Origin: UBA5976 sp037137575
Lineage (GTDB): Bacteria; Actinomycetota; Actinomycetes; S36-B12; UBA5976
Assembly (NCBI GenBank): GCA_037137575.1
Contig: JBAXKB010000001.1
Location: forward strand, 23,497 to 87,496
Direction of reading: 5' to 3'
Length of the DNA: 64,000 nucleotides
Made by a program: the position numbers and the translations under genes. This document shows positions 34,065 to 43,036 of this stretch, in pieces (the stretch's first letter is position 1; each line of letters begins with the position of its first letter). The notes under the pieces are model-generated. The model was not told the origin of the DNA. It saw only the letters and a list, made by a program, of their open reading frames with translations, and did no database searches.

Positions 34065-34409
34065 ATGTCAGAAACAGCAGCGAGTTTCACCTCAGCACTC
34101 AACTTCAATAGCGCTGGACTCATTCCTGTTGTCGTTCAGGAGTCAGAGTCCAAAGAAGTTCTAATGCTGGCTTGGATGAACCTTGAAGCAGTAACTACAA
34201 CTATCGAAACTGGTGCTGCCACTTACTGGAGTCGTAGTCGAAATGAGTTGTGGGTAAAGGGTCAAACTTCAGGCAATACCCAAGAAGTTAGCTCCATTGC
34301 TTACGACTGCGACGCTGACACGATTCTTTTAACCGTAATTCAACACGGCGGCGCATGCCACACTGGTGATCACACTTGTTTTGATCAACATCAGATCGAG
34401 TTGCCATGA
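34065..34409 (+). CDS. hisI: Phosphoribosyl-AMP cyclohydrolase
   Basis: HisI opens the purine ring of PR-AMP. The ATG at 34065 gives 114 residues, the length of the stand-alone cyclohydrolase without the HisE domain; the longer frame from 34008 crosses the divergent promoter gap and is rejected. Zinc and magnesium motifs are visible as ATYWSRSRNELWVKGQTSGN, DCDADTIL and GGACHTGDHTCF. CAGACT ends six bases upstream, so this too may be leaderless, though the hexamer is poor. The stop overlaps trpE. Confidence 0.94.
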   Translation: MSETAASFTSALNFNSAGLIPVVVQESESKEVLMLAWMNLEAVTTTIETGAATYWSRSRNELWVKGQTSGNTQEVSSIAYDCDADTILLTVIQHGGACHTGDHTCFDQHQIELP

Positions 34410-35947
34410 CACAAGCATCTGTAACGCTCGAACAATTTCGCACGCTTGCCCTTGATCGACGAGTGATTCCGGTAATTCGTAAAGTGCACAAGAGTGATTT
34501 AAGTGCAATTGAGCTCTATCAGGCTCTTGCGCAGGAGCGCTCAGGAACTTTTTTACTTGAGTCTGCTGAACATGGTTTAACTTGGTCTCGCTACTCATTC
34601 GTTGGGGTGAACACCTCGGCCATGCTCAGCGAAGTAAATGGTGAAGCCCACTGGTCGGGCCGAGTACCTGAGGGAATCATCACTGATACCGATCCACTCC
34701 TGGTTTTGCGCGATTTACTGAGCAAACTCCATACCCCAGAAGTTAATGCTGGAGTTAGTTCCGACGAATTGCCACCTTTAACAGGGGGCGTGGTGGGCTT
34801 TCTTGGTTACGACATTGTGCGCAGATTTGAAAAATTGCCGGACGTCACTCCAGACGTACTGCAGGTGCCTGAACTAGCAATGTTCTTAGCAACAGATCTG
34901 GCCGTAATTGATCATGAGGCCGACTGTATTTTTCTGATTGCCAACGCAATCAACTACGACAACTCAACTGAGCGCGTAGATCTAGCGTGGACCGATGCAA
35001 TTTCGCGCCTTGATGCGATGGAAACACAGTTATCGACTGCCCAGCACGTTTCAGTTCCAGAATTCGATCGCACAATACAGCCGGAAATCACCCGCGAGAC
35101 TTCATCGAGCGATTATCAAGCTGCAGTAGAAGTAGCAAAAGAACATATTCGAGCAGGTGATGCATTCCAAATTGTGTTGTCACAGCGATTCTCGACTCCA
35201 TGTTCGGCACCCGCGCTTGATGTATATCGCGCACTTCGTGAATCAAATCCAAGTCCATATATGTTCCTAATTCGAGTACCAAAAATGACTGGCCCAGATA
35301 TTCCCTATGGCGAGGTCGCCTTTGACCTCGTTGGTTCCAGCCCTGAAGCTCTAGTTCGCCTTGTTGACGGTCAAGCCATGCTGCACCCAATTGCCGGTAC
35401 CCGACCTCGAGGGGCTAGCGCCGACTCGGATGCGGCGCTGGCGCAGGAGCTGCTAGCAGATAAAAAAGAACGGGCTGAGCACTTGATGCTAGTTGACTTA
35501 GGGCGCAATGATCTGGGGCGAGTTTGTGAACCAGGCACGGTTGACGTCACTGAATTTATGCACATCGAACGCTATAGCCATGTGATGCATATTGTTTCTA
35601 CTGTTGTTGGCCAGGTGGATTCGCAAATGCATCCACTTGATTTAGTTCGCGCAACTTTCCCTGCTGGCACCTTATCTGGAGCGCCAAAGCCAATGGCGAT
35701 GGAAATCATTGAAGGGCTCGAACCAAGTCGTCGCGGAATTTATGGTGGCTGTGTCGGCTATTTCGATTTCGCTGGAAATCTGGACACTGCAATCGCAATT
35801 CGTAGCGCGTTACTAAAGGACGCAAAAGCATATGTGCAGGCAGGAGCTGGCGTGGTCGCTGACTCTGTTGCCGCTAGTGAAGATGCTGAGTGTCAGGCAA
35901 AAGCTGCAGCTGTTCTGCGCGCTGTCGCTGCGGCGGAAAACGGATGA
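34406..35947 (+). CDS. trpE: Anthranilate synthase component I
   Basis: TrpE converts chorismate to anthranilate with ammonia from TrpG. The 513-residue protein has the tryptophan feedback site LLES-x10-S near residues 51-65, then the chorismate-binding domain with DAFQIVLSQRF, HPIAGTRPRG, MLVDLGRNDLGRV and FPAGTLSGAPKPMAMEII. Feedback inhibition by tryptophan is therefore predicted. trpG and trpD are not in this window. ATG overlaps the hisI stop, linking his and trp expression. Confidence 0.96.
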   Translation: MTQASVTLEQFRTLALDRRVIPVIRKVHKSDLSAIELYQALAQERSGTFLLESAEHGLTWSRYSFVGVNTSAMLSEVNGEAHWSGRVPEGIITDTDPLLVLRDLLSKLHTPEVNAGVSSDELPPLTGGVVGFLGYDIVRRFEKLPDVTPDVLQVPELAMFLATDLAVIDHEADCIFLIANAINYDNSTERVDLAWTDAISRLDAMETQLSTAQHVSVPEFDRTIQPEITRETSSSDYQAAVEVAKEHIRAGDAFQIVLSQRFSTPCSAPALDVYRALRESNPSPYMFLIRVPKMTGPDIPYGEVAFDLVGSSPEALVRLVDGQAMLHPIAGTRPRGASADSDAALAQELLADKKERAEHLMLVDLGRNDLGRVCEPGTVDVTEFMHIERYSHVMHIVSTVVGQVDSQMHPLDLVRATFPAGTLSGAPKPMAMEIIEGLEPSRRGIYGGCVGYFDFAGNLDTAIAIRSALLKDAKAYVQAGAGVVADSVAASEDAECQAKAAAVLRAVAAAENG

Positions 35948-36486
35948 GTAGCAAAGCCAGTTTAAGTGTGCTCACAATTTGCTCGATTATTTTGCTTTTT
36001 ATTTCAGGTCGAGTTTGGGTTACCGCAAATTTCGCTGAAGCAAATACACCCACTCTGGCTCTTCCCATAACGGGTCGCGCACTTAATCCACTCGGCGCTG
36101 GCTGTGCTTGGGCCCTAATCGCAAGCGTTCTAGCTTTTCTGGTGTCCAAAGGTGTGCTTCGTAAACTAGTTGCTTTAGTTATGGTCTTGCTCAGCGCCGG
36201 CACACTCTTTAGTAGTTGGAGCACTCAGGGGCCAACTATCGCCAGTCAGGTGGATTCACTAACTTCCGAAGCTATTGGTCGGACGGTGAAATCTGTAATT
36301 TTCACCAGTAATCATCTCTGGCTAGTTGCTTTTACTTGTTCGATGTTTTGCCTTGCGATGTCCATTTTTTTACTATTAAGCCCAAGCGCACCAGCCAAAC
36401 CAAAAAGATATGATCGCTCTGAAAATGTCGCTGAACTCTCACCATGGCAGGCGCTAGACGCTGGCCTAGATCCAACGCAGGATTAG
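35944..36486 (+). CDS. Trp-operon-associated membrane protein (TIGR02234-like)
   Basis: A 180-residue protein with about four hydrophobic segments (around 7-25, 52-72, 76-94 and 132-156) and a polar tail with DRSENVAELSPWQALDAGLDPT. Size, topology, the tail pattern and location directly after trpE match the Trp_oprn_chp family of Actinobacteria, of unknown function. ATG at 35944 overlaps the trpE stop by four bases. Confidence 0.8.
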   Translation: MSSKASLSVLTICSIILLFISGRVWVTANFAEANTPTLALPITGRALNPLGAGCAWALIASVLAFLVSKGVLRKLVALVMVLLSAGTLFSSWSTQGPTIASQVDSLTSEAIGRTVKSVIFTSNHLWLVAFTCSMFCLAMSIFLLLSPSAPAKPKRYDRSENVAELSPWQALDAGLDPTQD

Positions 36487-36534
36487 TTCTGTATTTCCAA
36501 TAAACTGTTAGCAAGAAATCTAAGGGGACTTTAA

Positions 36535-36732
36535 ATGAGTGAAGAGATAGATCATGGACACACAGTTGCTGCCTGGACTGCAGTCGCCATAATCACTTTG
36601 GCTTTCTTGATTGGCACAATCGGTGTCGTGGTTGCTAAACCTACAATTTTTTGGATTGGCACAGCCCTTATTCCAGTTGGCTTAATCGTCGGTAAAGTTT
36701 TGGCACTACTAGGCTTTGGCGCAAAAAAGTAA
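36535..36732 (+). CDS. Small two-helix membrane protein, HGxxPAAW-like (DUF6704)
   Basis: A 65-residue protein with an HGHTVAAWTAV motif at residues 7-17 and two transmembrane helices (about 15-33 and 38-60). It matches the HGxxPAAW/DUF6704 proteins that sit between trpE and trpC in Actinobacteria; function unknown. AAGGGG precedes the ATG, and TAAACT at 36501-36506 is a possible -10. Confidence 0.8.
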   Translation: MSEEIDHGHTVAAWTAVAIITLAFLIGTIGVVVAKPTIFWIGTALIPVGLIVGKVLALLGFGAKK

Positions 36733-36805
36733 GTTCCTAAATTTTTGACGTATTTCTTACAATTACCGTAAAGACTGCGTTCATTTAACAGGCATAGTTA
36801 GTAAT

Positions 36806-37489
36806 GTGAATAATCCACGAGGTCTAGTACTTATCGTTGAAGACGATGAAACAATTGCTGACCTTTTTCGTAGGTACTTAGCTCGTGAAGGTCTTGGCGT
36901 GCACTGGGTTTCAACCGGGCAAGCTGCGTTGGAGGCAGTGCGCACTTTAAAGCCTGCGGTAATCCTCTTAGATATTGGTTTGCCTGACATGGACGGTGTT
37001 GCTGTGTGCCAGCAACTGCGCGCTGAAAAGAATTGGACGCCAATAATTTTCTGCACCGCTCGCGATGACGAAATCAGTCGCATCTTAGGTCTTGAGATGG
37101 GAGCGGATGATTACATCACCAAGCCGCCGAGTCCAAGAGAAGTAGTAGCCAGAGTTAAAGTGTGGTTGCGCCGAGCAAATGGATTGCCGATGGACGCTGA
37201 ACAAATAAAAATTGGAAATCTAATTCTTGATCCGAGCGCCCGAACTGTGTCAGTTGATGATGAAAAAGTTGAATTAACTGCTACCGAGTTTGATTTGTTG
37301 GCTTACTTGATGTCTCGTCCTGGACATGTTTTCAGCCGTGACGAACTCTTAAGTCATGTGTGGGGCTACTCGTCAGTTGTGGGCACTCGCACTGTAGATG
37401 TGCACGTCGCGCAGGTTCGCGCCAAACTCGGTGAACCAAATCCAATTCGCACAGCGCGCGGGGTTGGGTATTCGGTGACTAAGGCGTGA
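36806..37489 (+). CDS. OmpR-family response regulator
   Basis: A 227-residue two-component regulator. The receiver domain (1-~120) has the acidic pair EDDE at 12-15, the phospho-accepting aspartate D56 in VILLDIGLPDMDG and the conserved lysine in YITKPPSP. The C-terminal winged helix carries ELTATEFDLLAYL and VGTRTVDVHVAQVRAKLG. It starts at GTG 36806; TTGACG at 36745-36750 may be part of its promoter. The histidine kinase gene overlaps its stop. Targets cannot be identified from the sequence. A regulator pair within the trp cluster is not usual. Confidence 0.92.
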   Translation: MNNPRGLVLIVEDDETIADLFRRYLAREGLGVHWVSTGQAALEAVRTLKPAVILLDIGLPDMDGVAVCQQLRAEKNWTPIIFCTARDDEISRILGLEMGADDYITKPPSPREVVARVKVWLRRANGLPMDAEQIKIGNLILDPSARTVSVDDEKVELTATEFDLLAYLMSRPGHVFSRDELLSHVWGYSSVVGTRTVDVHVAQVRAKLGEPNPIRTARGVGYSVTKA

Positions 37490-38868
37490 AAATTTTTTCC
37501 TCGCTTAGTTCCCGAGCAGTACTGCTAACTGGCGCGGTTTCAGCGATCACTGTTCTTATCGCGGGAATAGTTGCTTTTCCGTTGATTCGCACAGCCGCGC
37601 AAGATCAAGCGCAGGCAACCCTGGCAAGTCAGGCGAATTTGGTGCACAACATCGCTACTAAGCCAGACGATTTAGACATCGATAACGTACCGGGAAATCA
37701 CGAGTCACCGCAGCGAGCCTTGTTGGGTATTGTGCGCTATTTGCAGGCGCAAGGCATTGAAGTTCAAGCCATTATGCCTGGGCAAATTGAACCTCGGGAA
37801 CTTTCGGTAGGGCAACTTAGGGCAATTTCGGCCGGCCGAGAGGTAAGCGGTCGAACTTGCACAAGTGGTCGGTGCGTATTTGTTGAAGCTCGCCCTGTTG
37901 GTGCCGGTACTGGAATTTTGCTGGTGCAACCGATGTCGGTTTTGTCCTCGGTTACCAGTGAAGCTCTCAACCGCATTTTGTTGGCGCTGTTAGCCGGGTT
38001 CGCAGTGGCGGTAGCCGTCGGAGTGCTGTTCGCACGAAGGCTAGCGCGGCCGCTAGCGCAGGCTGCAGCAGCTGCACACCAACTAGCGCAGGGTGAACGT
38101 AATGTTCGACTCGTCCCGGAAGGACCGGATGAGATTTCTGAAATTGCTCTTGCATTGAATGTGCTCTCCGATGAACTAACGCATAGTGAAGGTCGCCAAC
38201 GCGAATTTCTGTTATCTGTTTCGCACGAGTTGCGCACACCCTTAACGGCTATCCGTGGTTATGCCGAAGCCATGGTCGATGGAGTAGTCACTTCTAATGA
38301 ATTGGACCGCGTTGGCAAAATTATTGAATCTGAATCATTACGGTTAGAGCGACTCGTTAGCGACCTGCTTGATTTAGCCCGAACTGGCGCTGTCGATTTC
38401 CAAATCAATCTTGATGAGATTGATCTAGTGCGAGTCATGCGAGATGCAGCTGATGTTTGGCAAACTCGTTGCACGCGCGAAGGTGTTACCTTTTCACTTG
38501 ATACTTCAGAGCAGCCGGTGATTGTCACATCCGACATTGGCCGAATCCGACAAATTATTGATAACTTGCTGGAAAATGCGCTACGAGTTACTCCAGCGGG
38601 AGCGCCCATAGTTCTTTCGCTTAGCCAGGATGCGGTGATAGAAGTGCGCGACGGTGGGCCTGGGTTATCTGAAGGTGACATCGCCGTGGCATTTGAACCA
38701 GGTGAACTTTACGAGCGATATCGAGCGGTTCGTAAAGTGGGCACTGGCTTGGGTCTGGCTCTAGTTGCTCGCCTGGCCAGTCGACTTGGTGCCACGGCCA
38801 GCGCTGGCACTGCGCCAGAAGGCGGGGCATGCTTTCGCATTGAGCTCACTTCCTTGCAAACCGTCTAG
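37486..38868 (+). CDS. Membrane sensor histidine kinase
   Basis: The 460-residue partner of the preceding regulator. Two transmembrane helices (about 11-33 and 163-183) enclose an extracytoplasmic sensor of ~130 residues that has just two cysteines, C125 and C130, five residues apart. A HAMP linker follows, then HisKA with SVSHELRTPLTAIRGYAEAM (phospho-histidine near 246) and HATPase_c with NLLENALR and GGPGLSEGD. GTG start overlaps the regulator stop. The signal sensed is unknown; the cysteine pair could be redox active or structural. Confidence 0.92.
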   Translation: MKIFSSLSSRAVLLTGAVSAITVLIAGIVAFPLIRTAAQDQAQATLASQANLVHNIATKPDDLDIDNVPGNHESPQRALLGIVRYLQAQGIEVQAIMPGQIEPRELSVGQLRAISAGREVSGRTCTSGRCVFVEARPVGAGTGILLVQPMSVLSSVTSEALNRILLALLAGFAVAVAVGVLFARRLARPLAQAAAAAHQLAQGERNVRLVPEGPDEISEIALALNVLSDELTHSEGRQREFLLSVSHELRTPLTAIRGYAEAMVDGVVTSNELDRVGKIIESESLRLERLVSDLLDLARTGAVDFQINLDEIDLVRVMRDAADVWQTRCTREGVTFSLDTSEQPVIVTSDIGRIRQIIDNLLENALRVTPAGAPIVLSLSQDAVIEVRDGGPGLSEGDIAVAFEPGELYERYRAVRKVGTGLGLALVARLASRLGATASAGTAPEGGACFRIELTSLQTV

Positions 38869-38900
38869 AATTAAGCAAATACAGTTCGCAAGGGATAAAC

Positions 38901-39713
38901 ATGAGCACAGTACTTGAGTCCATCATCGATGGCGTGCGCGAAGACCTGGCAAACCGTCAAGCAAAAGTTTCTCAAACTCAATTAGAAGCGTTGATTCGAG
39001 ATGTTGCTCCAGCACTGCCGGCTGCAACAAATCTGCGAAATGCAACTTTCAGCGTTATTAGTGAAGTTAAACGATCGAGTCCGAGTAAAGGACATCTTGC
39101 TGACATTACCTCACCGGGAACTTTGGCTAGCAAATATGCCGAGGGTGATGCTGCCGTAGTTAGCGTTTTAACCGAAGAGCGCAGATTTAGCGGAACGCTT
39201 GCCGATCTAGACATAGTGCGAGCGAAAATCGATATTCCAATATTGCGCAAAGACTTCATGGTTACCGAATACCAAATTATTGAATCAAGAGCGCATGGCG
39301 CTGATGTAATTTTGTTGATCGTGGCTGGACTTGATCAAACGCAGCTACGCGACTTTAACGATGTAGCGCTTGGTCTGGGCATGTCTGTACTTGTTGAAAT
39401 CCATGACGAAGCCGAATTAGATCGGGCCATGGATATTGAGCCAGCGCTTCTAGGAGTTAACGCGCGTAATCTTAAGACTCTCGAAGTAGATCTAGCAGTT
39501 TGTCAACGAGTCATTCCACTGATTCCCAAGGAAATTGTGGCCGTAGCCGAGTCAGGAATTGCCACGATTGATGACGTAATAATGCTTGCCCGCGGGGGAG
39601 CCGACGCCATTTTGGTCGGCGAGGCTTTGGTCCGCGGTGGTGCTCCTTGCGAAACTGTCCGAGAATGGAAGCAAGCAGGAACTGAAGAGCGAAATACGGA
39701 TGGTGTGCGATGA
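38901..39713 (+). CDS. trpC: Indole-3-glycerol phosphate synthase
   Basis: TrpC closes the indole ring, forming indole-3-glycerol phosphate. The 270-residue TIM barrel has VISEVKRSSPSKGHL near residue 52, SVLTEERRFSG, PILRKDFMVTEYQI near 113-126 and VGVNARNLKT-type and ESGI motifs. AAGGGA stands upstream of the ATG. It follows the kinase by 32 bases and overlaps trpB by ATGA. It is the separate, not TrpF-fused, form. Confidence 0.96.
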   Translation: MSTVLESIIDGVREDLANRQAKVSQTQLEALIRDVAPALPAATNLRNATFSVISEVKRSSPSKGHLADITSPGTLASKYAEGDAAVVSVLTEERRFSGTLADLDIVRAKIDIPILRKDFMVTEYQIIESRAHGADVILLIVAGLDQTQLRDFNDVALGLGMSVLVEIHDEAELDRAMDIEPALLGVNARNLKTLEVDLAVCQRVIPLIPKEIVAVAESGIATIDDVIMLARGGADAILVGEALVRGGAPCETVREWKQAGTEERNTDGVR

Positions 39714-40921
39714 CAAGTGAAGCAGTAATGAGCCCAGATACCAGTGGCCATTTTGGTCCCTTTGGTGGACGGTTTGTGCCTGAAGCCTTGATGGCTGCAC
39801 TTGATGAGTTAGACGCAGCATTTCGTAGTGCTAAAGCAGATCCAGTATTCCTTGCTGAATTAAATGATTTGCAAGTTAACTACACCGGACGCCCAAGCCC
39901 AATCACAATCGCAAGTCGATTCTCCGAGCATGCTGGTGGCGCAACAATTTTGCTAAAGCGTGAAGATTTGAACCACACAGGTTCGCACAAGATTAACAAC
40001 GTTCTTGGTCAAGCACTTCTAACAAAGCGCATGGGAAAATCTCGCGTAATTGCTGAAACTGGTGCAGGTCAGCACGGTGTTGCAACTGCAACAGCTGCTG
40101 CGCTTCTTGGTCTTGAATGTGTTGTTTACATGGGCGAAGAAGATACCAAGCGCCAGGCCCTAAACGTTGCTCGCATGGAACTTCTTGGCGCAACTGTTAT
40201 TCCAGTTACAACAGGTAGCCGCACACTTAAAGATGCAATTAACGAAGCCATGCGCGACTGGGTCGCAAACGTTGAAGATACTCACTACTTATTAGGAACG
40301 GTTGCTGGACCAGCACCATTTCCTGAGATGGTCCGTGACTTCCATCGCATTATTGGTGATGAATCTCGTGAGCAGATGCTCTCTCGTTTTGGCCGATTGC
40401 CAGATGTGGTTGCTGCCTGTGTTGGTGGCGGATCTAACGCGATCGGAATTTTCACAGCGTTCATGGGCGATGAATCAGTGCGACTCGTTGGCTTTGAAGC
40501 TGGTGGCGATGGTGTTGAAACAGGTCGTCATGCTGCAACGATTACCGGTGGCGCAATCGGAGTTTTGCACGGAACACGTTCTTATGTTTTGCAAGACGAT
40601 GAAGGTCAGACTATTGAAAGTCATTCAATTAGTGCTGGTCTTGATTACCCAGGTGTTGGGCCAGAGCATGCATTCTTGGCCCACATTGGTCGCGCTGAAT
40701 ATCGTCCAGTGACTGATACACAAGCTATGGAAGCATTCCGATTGTTGTGCACAACTGAAGGAATAATTCCAGCGATTGAAACTGCGCACGCATTGCATGG
40801 CGCACTTGAACTCGGCAAAGAACTCGGTCCAGATGCCATTATCTTGCTCAACTGTTCAGGCCGCGGCGATAAGGATGTTGCTACCGCAGCAAGCTGGTTT
40901 AACTTGATGGATGCAAAGTAA
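39710..40921 (+). CDS. trpB: Tryptophan synthase beta chain
   Basis: TrpB is a fold-type II PLP enzyme that joins indole and serine. The 403-residue protein has FGGRFVPEALM at the start, the PLP lysine in LNHTGSHKINNVLGQA near residue 93, AETGAGQHG, and the phosphate cup CVGGGSNAIGIF. It overlaps trpC and trpA, with which it forms the alpha2-beta2 complex. This is the canonical TrpB1 type. Confidence 0.97.
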   Translation: MTSEAVMSPDTSGHFGPFGGRFVPEALMAALDELDAAFRSAKADPVFLAELNDLQVNYTGRPSPITIASRFSEHAGGATILLKREDLNHTGSHKINNVLGQALLTKRMGKSRVIAETGAGQHGVATATAAALLGLECVVYMGEEDTKRQALNVARMELLGATVIPVTTGSRTLKDAINEAMRDWVANVEDTHYLLGTVAGPAPFPEMVRDFHRIIGDESREQMLSRFGRLPDVVAACVGGGSNAIGIFTAFMGDESVRLVGFEAGGDGVETGRHAATITGGAIGVLHGTRSYVLQDDEGQTIESHSISAGLDYPGVGPEHAFLAHIGRAEYRPVTDTQAMEAFRLLCTTEGIIPAIETAHALHGALELGKELGPDAIILLNCSGRGDKDVATAASWFNLMDAK

Positions 40922-41700
40922 TGACAACGATCGCACAGGCATTCAAAAAAGCCCACGAAGAGAATCGCGCTGCCCTAATTGGTTACCTTCCTGCCGGATA
41001 CCCATCAGTTGCAGGCGCAGTTGATTGCATCGCTGCCATGGTTGAAGGTGGCGTAGACATTATCGAAATCGGCCTTCCGTACAGCGATCCGCTTATGGAT
41101 GGCATCACCATTCAAGAAGCAGTTCAACAGTCTTTAGAAAATGGGACCAAGATTGCGGATGTAATTGGAACTGCAGCGAAGGTAAGCGAACTCGGGGTGG
41201 CAACTCTGATTATGTCTTACTGGAATCCAATCGAACGTTATGGCGTGGACAAGTTTGCTAGCGAATTACATGCAGCTGGGGGAGTCGGGGTAATCACACC
41301 AGACCTAACTCCTGAAGAGGCGCATGCGTGGGTTGAAGCAACAGATGCAAACGAAATTGATCGAGTATTTCTTGTCGCACTATCAAGCACAGATGAGCGC
41401 TTAGCTACTGTTGCTGCAGCTACTACGGGTTTCGTTTACGCCGGGGCAGTCATGGGCGTGACAGGAGCTCGCACCTCACTAGGTGACGCTGTTCGCGAAG
41501 TTGTAACCCGCACGCGTGAATACACAGATTTGCCGATCGCTGTTGGACTAGGTGTTTCAACGCCGGAACAAGCTCATGAGATTGCCCAATTTGCCGATGG
41601 CGTAATTGTTGGCAGTGCATTTATCAACGCGATCAACTCTGGTGGCCCAGATGCCGCCCGTGAGCTAGCGCAAAAATTGCGAGCTGGAGTTGTGCGATAA
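40921..41700 (+). CDS. trpA: Tryptophan synthase alpha chain
   Basis: TrpA cleaves indole-3-glycerol phosphate and passes indole to TrpB. The 259-residue TIM barrel carries the catalytic glutamate in IIEIGLPYSDPLMDG near residue 50, the loop aspartate in GVITPDLTPEEA, and the phosphate site VGLGVSTPEQA and GVIVGSAF. Starts one base within the trpB stop. It closes the trp gene set in this window. Confidence 0.96.
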   Translation: MTTIAQAFKKAHEENRAALIGYLPAGYPSVAGAVDCIAAMVEGGVDIIEIGLPYSDPLMDGITIQEAVQQSLENGTKIADVIGTAAKVSELGVATLIMSYWNPIERYGVDKFASELHAAGGVGVITPDLTPEEAHAWVEATDANEIDRVFLVALSSTDERLATVAAATTGFVYAGAVMGVTGARTSLGDAVREVVTRTREYTDLPIAVGLGVSTPEQAHEIAQFADGVIVGSAFINAINSGGPDAARELAQKLRAGVVR

Positions 41701-42207
41701 ATGAAGCGACTTTTAAGTAATCCGTATTCGGGTTTAGTCTCTCGTTTGGTCCTTGCTTTAGTACTGCTAGTCGCAGGTGGTGCAAAGTTTTTTGAAGGTG
41801 GCTTTGCCGCGCAGCGAGCAATTAATGCATACAAAGTCTTTCCACCATCATGGGCGCCGTTTCTTGGCTACGCACTTCCAGGTCTTGAGATTGTTCTAGG
41901 ACTTTTATTGTTATTCGGCATGTTTGTTCGGATTAGTTCCCTGATTACGGCGCTACTCATGACCGGGTTTATTGCTGGAATCATTAGCGTTTGGGTGCGC
42001 GGCTACAGCATTGACTGTGGCTGTTTCGGCGGCGGTGGCGAAGTTTCTGGGGCCGGCAAGAATTTACGGTATGCAAAGGAGATTTTGCGTGACCTCCTTT
42101 TTGTTGGCATTGCGGTTCGACTAGCCATTTGGCCGCACACCCCTTTGGCTTTTGAGAATCTTGGTAAAGTGGAGGCTGGCTCTCCAGAGTTCGTTGAAGT
42201 CGACTAA
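41701..42207 (+). CDS. MauE/DoxX-like membrane protein
   Basis: A 168-residue protein with about four transmembrane helices and the MauE-type cysteine motif DCGCFGGGGE near residues 104-113. MauE/DoxX-like proteins are thought to help redox folding or reduction of partners. The gene starts directly after the trpA stop and is followed by a DsbA-like thioredoxin gene, so the two may form a disulfide exchange pair at the membrane. This function is inferred from context. Confidence 0.8.
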   Translation: MKRLLSNPYSGLVSRLVLALVLLVAGGAKFFEGGFAAQRAINAYKVFPPSWAPFLGYALPGLEIVLGLLLLFGMFVRISSLITALLMTGFIAGIISVWVRGYSIDCGCFGGGGEVSGAGKNLRYAKEILRDLLFVGIAVRLAIWPHTPLAFENLGKVEAGSPEFVEVD

Positions 42208-42224
42208 GTCAGGAAGAACGTTAC

Positions 42225-43034
42225 ATGGCAACTAATAATCAAGGTTCCCGCGCTGCTCGTGAAGCAGCTGCGGCTGCTCGCTCTTCGGCTAAAGCAGAAC
42301 AGCAAAAGCGTGAACGCAAAATTCAAATTATCGGTGGCGCCGTTGTGCTCATCGTGGTTGCTGCGCTTGTCATAGTGGGTGTGAATGCAGCAAAAAAGAA
42401 TGCCGGTGGCATTGATGGAAGTGCTGCACTTCCTAAAGGTGTCACTTCAGACACATTTGGAGTTAAAGTCGGAACAGCCTGGAAATCACCCAAGGCAGAT
42501 TCGATTCCAAAACTTGAACTTTGGGAGGATTTCCAGTGCCCTGCGTGTAAGTTCGCAGAAGAGAAGTCTGGTTCCACAATCGCAAAGTTGGCTCAGGCGG
42601 GCAAACTTCGAGTTGAATATCGACCAACGATTTTCCTAGATGCAAACTTGGTGGCGGAAAATACTGCCGCCGGAAATCCTGATTCTTCACTTTTAGCGAC
42701 AATGGCATTTGGCTGCGCTGCAGATGCAGGTAAAGCACAGGAGTTCCATGCCACAGTATTCGCTAATCAGCCTGCTGAAGGTAAAGGTTACAACCAAGGT
42801 GTACTAAATAATTATGCGCAAGACTCTGGGATAAGTGGACAAAAATTATTCACATTCAATGACTGCCTCTCCAGTAAAAAGTACAACGGTTGGGTGCAGA
42901 ACTCGTATGTGAAATTCAATGCTGCTGGTGTTACATCCACTCCAACCGGAATTTTAAATGGCAAGGCATTAGATAACAGCGTATTGACTGACCCGAAAGC
43001 TTTGACCAAAGCAATCAAAGCTGCGACTAAGTAA
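42225..43034 (+). CDS. DsbA-like membrane-anchored thiol-disulfide oxidoreductase
   Basis: A 269-residue protein with a charged N terminus, one signal-anchor helix at about 36-55 (IIGGAVVLIVVAALVIVGVN) and an extracytoplasmic thioredoxin-fold domain containing CPAC at residues 105-108 (WEDFQCPACKFAEE). The TSTPTGILNG segment near 235 supplies the cis-proline loop. DsbA/thioredoxin_4 proteins of this form oxidise or isomerise secreted proteins in Actinobacteria. AGGAAG precedes the ATG. The adjacent MauE-like protein may recycle it. Confidence 0.88.
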   Translation: MATNNQGSRAAREAAAAARSSAKAEQQKRERKIQIIGGAVVLIVVAALVIVGVNAAKKNAGGIDGSAALPKGVTSDTFGVKVGTAWKSPKADSIPKLELWEDFQCPACKFAEEKSGSTIAKLAQAGKLRVEYRPTIFLDANLVAENTAAGNPDSSLLATMAFGCAADAGKAQEFHATVFANQPAEGKGYNQGVLNNYAQDSGISGQKLFTFNDCLSSKKYNGWVQNSYVKFNAAGVTSTPTGILNGKALDNSVLTDPKALTKAIKAATK

Positions 43035-43036
43035 AA

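Noticed and set aside
34406..34440. Trp leader peptide and attenuator
   Set aside because: trpE overlaps hisI, leaving no room for a leader; no Trp-rich short frame precedes it.
39710..40921. Possible foreign origin of trpB from slightly different codon feel
   Set aside because: Leucine codons checked by eye are mixed as in the neighbouring genes; no clear compositional break.
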